A DNA stretch of 64,000 bases, taken from assembly GCA_036005845.1 (NCBI GenBank), contig DASYQD010000029.1:1-64000 (forward strand), read 5' to 3'. Positions 34,698 through 41,967 of this stretch are shown here, in pieces; the first letter of the stretch is position 1, and each line of letters begins with the position of its first letter. This DNA comes from DASYQD01 sp036005845 (GTDB lineage Bacteria > Acidobacteriota > Thermoanaerobaculia > Multivoradales > JAIOJS01). Under the pieces are notes generated by a model. It was not told the DNA's origin. It ran no database searches and was given only the letters and a program-made list of their open reading frames with translations. The position numbers and the translations under genes are program-made.

Positions 34698-35360
34698 TTG
34701 GCTCCGGAACGCGCTGCCGCGCTCCCCGTGCTGGCGCTCGCCGCCTTGGGCTGCGCCGCACTCGCATCCACCGTTCTCGGCTGCCGTCCGTCCGCCAGCG
34801 TCGCGGCCGAGACCGCGCACGCCTGGGCAGCGGGGCCGGCGCGCTGGCTGATCCTGCCCGACGACGAGCGCGCGCTCGGGCAGGTCGAGACCAACACTGA
34901 CTTCGGCTCCTTCCTCGCCCGCTTCTGGGACTGCCGCGACGAGGACCCGAAGGACGACGACAACCCGTTCGCGCGCCTCTTCGCCGAGCGCGTCGCCGCC
35001 GCCGACCGCCTCTACGAGGAGCCGGGGATCCGCGGCAGCCTGACGCCGCGCGGCCGCGCGCTGCTGTTGCTCGGACCGCCGCGCTTCCTGCGCTACTCGC
35101 AGCGGCGGACGCCGACGCTCGAAGGGTCGACGGCGGCGGGAGCGCGGCCGACGAAGCTGCTGCGGGTGGAGATCTGGGGCTACCAGCCGCGCGACCTGCC
35201 GCCGGCGCTCGCCGCCCTCGTCGGCGCCGACCCGCAGAGCGAGCAGGAGCTGGCGATCACCTTCCTGGTCAGCGGCCGCCACACGCGGCTGCTCGAGGGG
35301 CAGGAGCTGCTCGACCTAGCGGCGCGCGCGGCGAGCCGCTGCGCCGGCGAGAGGGAGTAG
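34698..35360 (+). CDS. GWxTD-domain lipoprotein (degenerate motif)
   Basis: A 220-residue protein with an N-terminal lipoprotein signal (lipobox ending VLGC, Cys29). The middle has FWDCRDEDPKDDDNPFARLFAERVAAADRLYEEPGIRGSLTPRGRALLLLGPP, which follows the GWxTD-domain pattern (FW.xRDpdP..xNpf..ef..Rv, then RGr.yi.yGpP), although the GWxTD tetrapeptide itself is altered. Family members are common in Acidobacteria and related phyla and have no settled function. The start is TTG 34698 because no ATG or GTG fits the frame before the signal peptide. Confidence 0.7.
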   Translation: MAPERAAALPVLALAALGCAALASTVLGCRPSASVAAETAHAWAAGPARWLILPDDERALGQVETNTDFGSFLARFWDCRDEDPKDDDNPFARLFAERVAAADRLYEEPGIRGSLTPRGRALLLLGPPRFLRYSQRRTPTLEGSTAAGARPTKLLRVEIWGYQPRDLPPALAALVGADPQSEQELAITFLVSGRHTRLLEGQELLDLAARAASRCAGERE

Positions 35361-35407
35361 CCGGCGTGGCGGTCGCGCCGGCGCAGGTCTTCGGCGGAGC
35401 CGCACCG

Positions 35408-35413
35408 TAGAAT
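35408..35413 (+). promoter_or_regulatory. TAGAAT -10 box for the M49-like gene
   Basis: TAGAAT, 19 nt before ATG 35433, with GGAGGA (35421-35426) in the short leader. Confidence 0.5.
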
Positions 35414-35432
35414 CGCCGCCGGAGGATCATCG

Positions 35433-37265
35433 ATGCGCACGACCCGCCTGCTCACCATCACGTCGCTCACCCTCGCCGGCGCCACCTTCGCGGCTTGCGC
35501 CGGCGGCACGGCGCCCACCACCGCTCCCGCCGCCGCCCCGGCCGCGACGCCGGCGCCCGTCGCCACGCCCCAGCCGACGCCGACGCCGCTCGCCGTGGCG
35601 CCGGACGTCGAGACCCGCGTCGCGCAGTTCGCGCGCACGCCACTGACCGCCGACATCACGGCGCTGCCGGCGAGCGAGAAGCAGGCGCTCGCCGAGTCGA
35701 TCGCCGCGTCGCGCCTGCTCGATGAGGTCTACCTGCGCCAGGTGTGGACCGCCAATCCGGAGCTGCGCGACCGCGTCCTCGCCTACGACGGCCCCAACGC
35801 ATCGGCGGCGCGCGAGTACTTCTCGATCAACTTCGGTCCCTGGGACCGCCTGAAGGGCTTCGAGCCCTTCATCGGCGACACGCCCCATCCGGATGGCGCC
35901 GGCTTCTATCCCGAAGGGCTCACCAAGGAGCAGTTCGAGGCCTGGCTCGCCTCGCACCCGGGCGACACCAACGCTTTCCGTTCCGGCTTCACGGTGATCC
36001 GCCGCCGCGACTCCGGCGAGCTCTACAGCCTGCCCTACTCGCAGGAGTACCGCGACCTGTTGCGCGGCGCGGCCGACCACCTGCGCAAAGCGGCGGCCGC
36101 CACCACCAACGAGTCGCTGCGCCGCTTCCTGCGCACGCGCGCCGCCGCCTTCCTGTCCGACGACTACTACGAGAGCGACGTGGCATGGATGGACCTCGAC
36201 GCACCGGTCGAGGTGACGATCGGGCCCTACGAGACCTACGAGGACGGCCTCTTCGGCTACAAGACCGCCTTCGAGGCCTACGTCACCGTCGACATCCCCG
36301 CCGAGTCGAGCAAGCTCGCGGCGTACAAGGCCGAGCTGCCGTGGCTCGAGAGCAACCTGCCGATCCCCGAGGCGGACAAGAACAAGAACCGCGGCAGCGA
36401 GAGCCCGATCCGCGTCGTCGACCTCGTCTACTCCGCCGGCGACGGCAAGAAGGCGGTGCAGACCGTCGCCTTCAACCTTCCCAACGACGAGCGGGTGCGC
36501 GAGGCGAAGGGCAGCAAGAAGGTGCTGCTGCACAACATGCTTCGCGCCAAGTACGAGCAGATCCTGCGGCCGATCGCGGCGCGCACGCTGGCGACCGACC
36601 AGCTCCCGCACCTGGCGTTCGAGGCCTTCTTCAACGAGGTGCTGCACCACGAGCTCGGTCACGGGCTCGGACCGGGGCGGATCAAGAAGGACGGCAAGGA
36701 CACCGAGGTGCGGCTCGAGCTGCAGGAGCTCTACTCGCCGATCGAGGAGGCCAAGGCCGACGTGCTCGGCGTCTACGACATCCTCGCCCTCGTCAAGCGC
36801 GGCAAGATGCCGAAGGAGCTCGACGACACGGTGCCGCCGACCTACCTCGCCGGGCTGTTTCGCTCCGCGCGCTTCGGCGTGCACGAGGCGCACGGCAAGG
36901 GCGTCGTGTCGCAGTTCAACTACCTGCAGGAGCAGGGCGCCATCGCCGTCGACGCCGACGGCAAGTACCGCGTCGTCGAGGCGAAGTTCCCCGAGGCGAT
37001 CAAGAAACTCCTCAACGCCTACCTCATGCTCGAGGCGCGCGGCGACTACGCCGGCACGCAGGCGTTCCTTGCCAAGTATGGGGAGCCGTCGCCGGCGCTC
37101 GAGGCCGCCATCGCACGGCTCACCGACGTGCCGGTCGACATCCGGCCGCTCTTCCCGCAGGCCGACGAGTTGATTCCGCCGCCGTCCGCTACCGCGGCCG
37201 CCGGCTCCACGACGTCGGGGCTCGCCATCGGCTCGCCTCTCTGGTTGGCGCCCGAAGGGCACTGA
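35433..37265 (+). CDS. M49 (dipeptidyl-peptidase III)-like lipoprotein
   Basis: A 610-residue lipoprotein (Cys near residue 22 after LAGATFAA), followed by an Ala/Pro/Thr-rich tether and a zinc-peptidase domain. The motif HHELGHGLGP (zinc His406 and His410, Glu407) and the second motif IEEAKADVLG (Glu438/Glu439, Asp443) correspond to the two motifs of the M49 family. The first has the five-residue HExxH spacing, not the HExxGH of classic DPP III. It probably trims dipeptides from oligopeptides in the periplasm. It is alone in its transcription unit with its own TAGAAT promoter and ribosome site. Confidence 0.85.
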   Translation: MRTTRLLTITSLTLAGATFAACAGGTAPTTAPAAAPAATPAPVATPQPTPTPLAVAPDVETRVAQFARTPLTADITALPASEKQALAESIAASRLLDEVYLRQVWTANPELRDRVLAYDGPNASAAREYFSINFGPWDRLKGFEPFIGDTPHPDGAGFYPEGLTKEQFEAWLASHPGDTNAFRSGFTVIRRRDSGELYSLPYSQEYRDLLRGAADHLRKAAAATTNESLRRFLRTRAAAFLSDDYYESDVAWMDLDAPVEVTIGPYETYEDGLFGYKTAFEAYVTVDIPAESSKLAAYKAELPWLESNLPIPEADKNKNRGSESPIRVVDLVYSAGDGKKAVQTVAFNLPNDERVREAKGSKKVLLHNMLRAKYEQILRPIAARTLATDQLPHLAFEAFFNEVLHHELGHGLGPGRIKKDGKDTEVRLELQELYSPIEEAKADVLGVYDILALVKRGKMPKELDDTVPPTYLAGLFRSARFGVHEAHGKGVVSQFNYLQEQGAIAVDADGKYRVVEAKFPEAIKKLLNAYLMLEARGDYAGTQAFLAKYGEPSPALEAAIARLTDVPVDIRPLFPQADELIPPPSATAAAGSTTSGLAIGSPLWLAPEGH

Positions 37266-37328
37266 CCGCAGACGACTTGCCCTGGCTGGCAGGGAGCTTG
37301 CTCATACGGCTGCCCTGGAGGAACGACT

Positions 37329-37550
37329 ATGTCCAGCTACGGCTTGTACGTCATCGGATATGTCGTGCTCATCGCGGGTCTTGCGTACGCCGCCTCGCTG
37401 TTGGGCGTCTCGCAGACGTGGATCGTGGTGGGCGCGGTCATCCTGCTCGGGATCGGCATCATCACCGGCGTGACGCGGGCGCGGCGCCCGGACACGCCCC
37501 CGAGCTCGACCCCGCCGGTCGAAACCGAACGCGTGATCGAGCGGCGGTAG
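37329..37550 (+). CDS. Small two-helix membrane protein
   Basis: A 73-residue protein with two hydrophobic helices (residues about 6-25 and 31-48) and a polar Pro/Thr-rich tail ending in basic residues. The start ATG 37329 is preceded by CTGGAGGAAC, a good ribosome site. No family was recognised. Confidence 0.65.
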   Translation: MSSYGLYVIGYVVLIAGLAYAASLLGVSQTWIVVGAVILLGIGIITGVTRARRPDTPPSSTPPVETERVIERR

Positions 37551-37559
37551 ACGCCAGGG

Positions 37560-37649
37560 CATCGAGATCGCTTCGTCGCTTCGCTCCTCGCGATGACGGT
37601 GGGTTGTCATCGCGAGCACTCTTTCGTACATAGCGAAGCGATCTCGATT
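37560..37649. repeat. 90-bp nested palindrome, family A copy 2
   Basis: Outer arms CATCGAGATCGCTTCG (37560-37575) and its complement with one terminal change (37634-37649); inner arms CTCGCGATGAC (37587-37597) and its complement (37606-37616). It sits between the convergent 37550 and hutI ends, as copy 1 sits between convergent genes at 5.9 kb. Confidence 0.85.
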
Positions 37650-37660
37650 CCGAACGCGTC

Positions 37661-38929
37661 TCAGCCGCTCCGGTGCACTACACGCCCCGCTTTGACTACC
37701 GCCGCCACCGGGTTGATCCCGTAGTGGTAGGCGAGGTGGAGGAGGTTGGGCGCGTCGAGCAGCACCAGGTCGGCGCGCTTGCCTTCTTCGATCGAGCCGA
37801 TCTCTTCGCCGAGGCCGAGGCAGCAGGCGGCGTTGAGCGTCGCACCGGTCAACGCCTCTTCGATCGACAACCGCAGCTCGAAGACGCCGAGAAGGATCGC
37901 CATCGGCATCGACTCGGTGTACGAGGAGCCGGGGTTGCAGTCGGTGGCGAGCGCCACCGGTACGCCGGCGCTGACGAGGCGGCGCGCCGGCGCGTAGGTG
38001 TGCTTCATCAGGAAGAACGACGTGCCGGGCAGCAGCACGGCGGTGACGGTGGAAGCGGCGAGGGCGTCGATGCCCGCGGGCGAGACCGCCATCAGGTGAT
38101 CGGCGGAGAGCGCGTCGAGCTCGGCGGCGAGGGAGGCGCCGCCGGAGTCGACGAACTCGTCGGCGTGGAGGCGCGGCAGCAGGCCGTGCTCTTTGCCGGC
38201 GCGCAGGACCCGGCGCGACTCGTCGGCTGAGAAGACGCCGTGCTCGCAGAAGACGTCGCAGAAGCGGGCCAAGCCGCTCGCCGCGGCGGCGGGAACGATC
38301 TCCTCGCAGATGAGGTCGACGTAGCGGCCGCGGTCCTCGCGATGCTCGGGCGGCACCTCGTGCGCGGCGAGCAGCGTCGGCACGAGGTCCACCGGATGCG
38401 CCGCGGCGGCGCGGGCGATGGCGCGGAGCTGCTTGGTCTCGTCGGCGAGCGTGAGGCCATAGCCGCTCTTCGCTTCGGCCGTGGTGGTGCCGTGGACGAG
38501 CATGCGGTCGAGGCGCTGCGTGACGAGCCGCGCCAGCTCCTCCTCGTCCGCGGCGCGCGTCGAGCGCACGGTGGAGAGGATGCCGCCACCCGCCGCGGCG
38601 ATCTCCTGGTAGGTGCGCCCGGCGAGCCGCTGCGCGAACTCCTCCTCGCGCGTGCCTGCCCACGGCAGGTGCGTGTGCGGGTCGACGAAGCCGGGCACCA
38701 GCGTGCCGCCGTTGGCGTCGAGGCGGGGCACCTCGGGCAGCTCGCCGAAGCGGCGGCGGCGTTCGTCAGCGGTGCCGGCGAAGGCGATGCGGCCGTCGCG
38801 GCAGATCACTTCGGCGCCGCGCAGTCGCAGCACCTCGGCCTGCTCGCGGCCGCGGCGCGGAGTCGTGCCGCGCGGCGTCGCCAGCTCGGCGAGGTTGGTG
38901 ATGAGGAGGTCGCCGGCGGCGTCGGGCAT
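37661..38929 (-). CDS. hutI: Imidazolonepropionase
   Basis: A 422-residue amidohydrolase of histidine degradation (imidazolone-5-propionate to formiminoglutamate). Seen: the metal-binding VDPHTHLPWAGTREEEFAQRLAG, TAEAKSGYGLT, LAAHEVPPEHR, CEHGVFSADE, LHADEF, LATDCNPGSSYTESMP and ATLNAACCLGLG. ATG 38929 gives about the family length; an in-frame GTG at 38953 would add 8 residues. No other hut gene is nearby, so the pathway genes are scattered. It lies 47 nt downstream of divIVA and may be co-transcribed with it. Confidence 0.93.
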   Translation of the reverse strand: MPDAAGDLLITNLAELATPRGTTPRRGREQAEVLRLRGAEVICRDGRIAFAGTADERRRRFGELPEVPRLDANGGTLVPGFVDPHTHLPWAGTREEEFAQRLAGRTYQEIAAAGGGILSTVRSTRAADEEELARLVTQRLDRMLVHGTTTAEAKSGYGLTLADETKQLRAIARAAAAHPVDLVPTLLAAHEVPPEHREDRGRYVDLICEEIVPAAAASGLARFCDVFCEHGVFSADESRRVLRAGKEHGLLPRLHADEFVDSGGASLAAELDALSADHLMAVSPAGIDALAASTVTAVLLPGTSFFLMKHTYAPARRLVSAGVPVALATDCNPGSSYTESMPMAILLGVFELRLSIEEALTGATLNAACCLGLGEEIGSIEEGKRADLVLLDAPNLLHLAYHYGINPVAAVVKAGRVVHRSG

Positions 38930-38976
38930 CCCGCCGCCCGCGCGCCCACTCACCGTGCTCTCGCCGGCGCCGCCGC

Positions 38977-39489
38977 TCACCCCTGCCGCTCGCGCGGCGG
39001 CATCGGATGGATCGGGTGGATGGTGGCGCGGCGTTCCTGGTCCTCGGCCATGTCGGCCTCGAGGATGCGGGCGTAGAGCTCGATCGTGTTCTTGAGCTTC
39101 ATCTGCAGCTCGCGGCGGCGGTGGCGCAGCTCGGCCATGCCGCGCTCGATGCCGGTCGTCTGCTCGATCGCCTGCTGCACGAGACGGTCGGCGGTGAGCT
39201 CGGCTTCCTTCACCAGCAGCTGTGCCTCGCGTTGCGCGTTGGCGAGGATCTCGTCGGACACCCGCTGCGCGCGCAGCAGCGTCTCCTGCAGCTCGCGCTC
39301 GCGCTCCTCGCCCTGGCGCAGTCGCGTCTCGCTGCGGTCGCGCTCCTCGCGTGCGCGCTCGACGTCGCCGAGCGCCCGCGCCAGCTCGTCGCTCACCTGG
39401 GCCAGGAACTCCTCCACCTCCGCCGGGTCGTAGCCGCGCAGGGCGTGGCCGAACCTCATCTTGCCAACGTCGAGCGGGGTGAGTGCCAT
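38977..39489 (-). CDS. DivIVA-domain coiled-coil protein
   Basis: A 170-residue protein with the DivIVA N-terminal motif LTPLDVGKMRFGHALRGYDPAEVEEFLAQVSDEL, followed by a long coiled coil (residues about 35-150). DivIVA proteins bind curved membrane at poles or septa and organise growth or division. ATG 39489 is the start that places the family motif at residue 3. A minus-strand TAACAT hexamer (39528 to 39523) and ACGAGG ribosome site lie upstream. Confidence 0.9.
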   Translation of the reverse strand: MALTPLDVGKMRFGHALRGYDPAEVEEFLAQVSDELARALGDVERAREERDRSETRLRQGEERERELQETLLRAQRVSDEILANAQREAQLLVKEAELTADRLVQQAIEQTTGIERGMAELRHRRRELQMKLKNTIELYARILEADMAEDQERRATIHPIHPMPPRERQG

Positions 39490-39569
39490 GGATGTCGACC
39501 TCGTAAGCGACAGGAACACAAGATGTTAACACGCCCCCGCCGCGCGCCTAGCGCGCTGCCACCCCCTCC

Positions 39570-39655
39570 CGACCCCCTACCCTGTTTTTCGTTCCACCCC
39601 TGACCCCCCCGTCCCCCTGCCCCTCAAGGGGCAGGGGGCGCCACCACCCGCCCGT
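39570..39655. repeat. G-rich palindromic repeat, family B copy 3 (inverted)
   Basis: The best palindrome of the family: arms CCCCCTGCCCCT (39613-39624) and AGGGGCAGGGGG (39627-39638) around a CA centre. It is flanked by C-runs that read GGGGTCAGGGGTGGAA on the minus strand. It lies between the PLP protein end and divIVA. Confidence 0.8.
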
Positions 39656-39661
39656 GCCGGC

Positions 39662-40354
39662 TCACGAACCGCGCGGGCCGAAGAGCGCGGTGCCGACGCG
39701 AACGTGGGTGGCGCCTTCTTCGATCGCCACCGCGAAGTCGTCGCTCATGCCCATCGACAGCCAGCCGGGGAAGGCCTCCCAACTCGGCGTGGCGGCGAGC
39801 TCGTCGCGCAGCGCGCGCAGCTTCTGGAACCACGGGCGCGATGCCTCGGCGTCGGGGCCGGGAGGCGGGATCGCCATCAGGCCGACGAGGCGCAGGCCCG
39901 CGAGCGCACGGAAGGGCGCTAGCGCCTGCGGCAAGCCGTCGGGCGCGAAGCCGTGCTTACTCGACTCGCCGCCGAGGTTGACCTCGACGAAGCCGTCGAC
40001 CGTCGTGCCGCGCCGCTGTGCCTCAGCCGCGACCGCCGCCACGATCTTCGGCCGGTCGAGCGCATGGTAGGTGGTGAAGAGGTCCGCCGCTTGCCTCACC
40101 TTGTTCGACTGCAGCGGGCCGAGCAGGTGCCACTCCGCCTCGGCCAGCTCTGGTTGCTTCGATGCCGCCTCTTGCACGCGGTTCTCGCCGAAGGTGCGCA
40201 CGCCGGCGTCCCACGCGGCGCGCAGCTTCTCGATCGGCTGGCTCTTCGAGGCGGCGACCAGCGTCACCGACGCCGGATCGCGACCGGCCGCCGTGCATGC
40301 GGCATCGATGCGCTCGCGGATCGCCGCCACGCGCGCGGCGACGTCGTCGTCCAT
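39662..40354 (-). CDS. YggS/PLPBP-family PLP homeostasis protein
   Basis: A 230-residue single-domain fold-III PLP protein. Seen: TLVAASKSQPIEKLRAAWDAGVRTFGENRVQEA with the PLP-binding Lys, WHLLGPLQSNKVR, VEVNLGGESSKHG, GLMAIPPP and the phosphate-binding end LSMGMSDDFAVAIEEGATHVRVGTALFG. Family members control free pyridoxal phosphate and amino-acid pools and have no known catalysis. Its ATG overlaps the rnhA stop by one base (TGATG). Confidence 0.95.
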   Translation of the reverse strand: MDDDVAARVAAIRERIDAACTAAGRDPASVTLVAASKSQPIEKLRAAWDAGVRTFGENRVQEAASKQPELAEAEWHLLGPLQSNKVRQAADLFTTYHALDRPKIVAAVAAEAQRRGTTVDGFVEVNLGGESSKHGFAPDGLPQALAPFRALAGLRLVGLMAIPPPGPDAEASRPWFQKLRALRDELAATPSWEAFPGWLSMGMSDDFAVAIEEGATHVRVGTALFGPRGS

Positions 40355-40788
40355 CAGCCCAACGCCGGCTGCAGCCACTCCGGCACCGGCAGCCGCTCGT
40401 CGATGGCGCGGTTGCTGAGCAGATCGGCGCGCTTGTTCTCGGCTCGCGGCACGTGCTGGATGCGCACGCGCGGGATCTCGCGCCGCAGCGCGAGGGCGCG
40501 CAGGAACAGCGGCATCAGGTGCGGCGCCTTGACCTTGTAGGCGCCCAGCAGTTGCTTGACGACCAGCTCGCTGTCGCCGAAGAGCGACAGCTCCTCGACG
40601 CCGGCGCGCCGTGCCCAGGTGAGCGCGGCGAGCAGGCCGCTGTACTCGGCGACGTTGTTGGTGGTGCGGCCCAGGTAGCCGCCGTGCTCTTCGACTCCGC
40701 CGTCGCTCTCGACGACGAGGCCGAACCCCGCCTCGCCCGGGTTGCCGCGCGCGGCGCCGTCGAACCACGCCCGTGCCGAGCGGCTCAT
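40354..40788 (-). CDS. rnhA: Ribonuclease HI
   Basis: A 144-residue RNase H fold enzyme that cuts the RNA strand of RNA-DNA hybrids. Acidic active-site residues are seen in WFDGAARGNPGEAGFGLV (Asp), TTNNVAEYSGLLAAL (Glu), LSLFGDSELVVKQLLG (Asp) and near the end in PRAENKRADLLSN (Asp). The short form lacks an extended basic protrusion. It is coupled to the downstream PLP gene. A G-rich repeat precedes its start. Confidence 0.92.
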   Translation of the reverse strand: MSRSARAWFDGAARGNPGEAGFGLVVESDGGVEEHGGYLGRTTNNVAEYSGLLAALTWARRAGVEELSLFGDSELVVKQLLGAYKVKAPHLMPLFLRALALRREIPRVRIQHVPRAENKRADLLSNRAIDERLPVPEWLQPALG

Positions 40789-40807
40789 TCGCTGCGACGG
40801 AAGAGGG

Positions 40808-40872
40808 GCGGGTAGTGGCGCCCCCAGCCCCTAGAGGGGCAGGGGGGCGGGGGGTCAGGGGTGAGATGCAAC
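40808..40872. repeat. G-rich palindromic repeat, family B copy 4
   Basis: Arms CCCCCAGCCCCT (40821-40832) and AGGGGCAGGGGG (40835-40846) with one A/A mismatch, then G-runs and GTCAGGGGTGAGATGCAA, ending exactly at the stop of the zinc-ribbon gene (40873). Confidence 0.8.
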
Positions 40873-41643
40873 CTAGCCCGCGTCCTCGGGGACATAGAGG
40901 AAGCGCCGGCAGCCGTCGCACTGCACCAGCGACCCCTTGTTGCGGATCTCGCCCACCACCTGCAGCCGCACGCGGTAGTTGCAGCCGCCGCAGTGGTAGA
41001 TCGGGCCGCCAGGGGCGGTGCTCTTGCGCAGCGGCGCCACGGCGTCGCCGCCGCGGCGCTCGTAGACGCGCTCGAAGTTGGTGAGGGTGGCGCGCGGCAG
41101 CTCGGCGCGCAGCTGCGCCACCTCGGCGCGCAGCGTCTCCGCCTGCTGCTCGACGGCGGGGCGCTCGCTGTGCCACTGCGAGAGCGCCTGCTGGTAGCGG
41201 GTGTCGAGGTCGGCGAACGCGGCGCGCTCCTCGGTGAGCTTCTTCTGTGCCTGCTCGTAGCCGTCCATGCCGGCGAGGGCCTGCTCCTCGAGCCCCTTGA
41301 TCGAGCCCTTGACGGTGTCGATCTCCTGCAGCAGGGCCGAGTACTCGCGTTGGGTGCGCACGAGGCTGATCTGCTGCTGGTAGTGCTTGAGCTTCTCGCT
41401 GGCGTCCTGGATGGCGGCTTCGGCCCGCCGGCGATCGTGCGCGGCGGTCTCGGCCGCCTCGCCGACGGCGGCGATCTCCGCCAGCCGCGCGCTGTGCTGG
41501 CTGTGCAGCTCCTCCATCCATTCGGGGACGCCGGAGAGCTGCTTCTCGGCGTGCCGCAGCGCGTCGAGCGCGGATTGCAGGCGCACTACGGTACCCAGAT
41601 GCGTACGCAGGTGAGTCGTTGCGGTCGTCGTCGTCGTCTCCAT
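40873..41643 (-). CDS. Coiled-coil protein with C4 zinc ribbon
   Basis: A 256-residue protein. Residues about 15-190 are a long two-part coiled coil; the C-terminus holds a zinc ribbon with two knuckles, YHCGGCNYRVRLQVV and LVQCDGCRRFLY. This is the architecture of the widespread zf-RING_7 / C4-type zinc-ribbon family (CdsZ, CT398-like). In some bacteria these proteins interact with secretion ATPases or flagellar parts; elsewhere the role is unknown. ATG 41643 has GGGAGGTG upstream. Confidence 0.88.
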   Translation of the reverse strand: METTTTTATTHLRTHLGTVVRLQSALDALRHAEKQLSGVPEWMEELHSQHSARLAEIAAVGEAAETAAHDRRRAEAAIQDASEKLKHYQQQISLVRTQREYSALLQEIDTVKGSIKGLEEQALAGMDGYEQAQKKLTEERAAFADLDTRYQQALSQWHSERPAVEQQAETLRAEVAQLRAELPRATLTNFERVYERRGGDAVAPLRKSTAPGGPIYHCGGCNYRVRLQVVGEIRNKGSLVQCDGCRRFLYVPEDAG

Positions 41644-41752
41644 CGGCGCGAAACACCTCCCAAGCCTGAACCACGGCCGGTGGGGGCTGGACGCGGCGCC
41701 CGACAGTCGTCAACGAGGATCCGACTCGAAACCGACGGGTCCACTGACCGAG

Positions 41753-41825
41753 TGGGTCCACCTGGATTCGAACCAGGGACCTGCCGGTTATGAGCCGGAC
41801 GCTCTCACCGCTGAGCTATGGACCC
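41753..41825 (-). tRNA. tRNA with CAU anticodon (Met or Ile2)
   Basis: A complete cloverleaf on the minus strand: acceptor GGGTCCA pairing with TGGACCC (plus-strand ends 41754 and 41825), D-stem GCTC/GAGC, anticodon loop CTCATAA (CAU at positions 34-36), T-arm CCTGG-TTCGAAT-CCAGG, discriminator A. CCA is not encoded. The lowest anticodon-stem pair (27-43) is T-C, a mismatch. The GGCTCATAACC context is more like the lysidine-modified isoleucine tRNA than the initiator or elongator Met species, but this needs a model to settle. Confidence 0.93.
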
Positions 41826-41852
41826 GGGAAGCCCCCGGCCACGGGATTTCGC

Positions 41853-41858
41853 AGTATA
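41853..41858 (-). promoter_or_regulatory. TATACT -10 box for the tRNA gene
   Basis: Minus-strand TATACT (41858 to 41853), about 28 nt before the mature tRNA 5' end. It is the most canonical -10 box in the window; no clear -35 box. Confidence 0.5.
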
Positions 41859-41967
41859 TCAAAGGGGTCGAGGCCTAACGGTCCTCCACGACATGGGCTG
41901 AAAAAGCCGCAGCGGTAGACTGCCGGGCCACTCCGCCGCGGGCCCTCGGCCGCGGTTTTCGCCGCCG

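Noticed and set aside
41738..41760. Direct repeat of GGGTCCAC next to the tRNA 3' end, like an attachment site
   Set aside because: Only eight bases match and no integrase or foreign DNA lies beside it, so chance is as likely.
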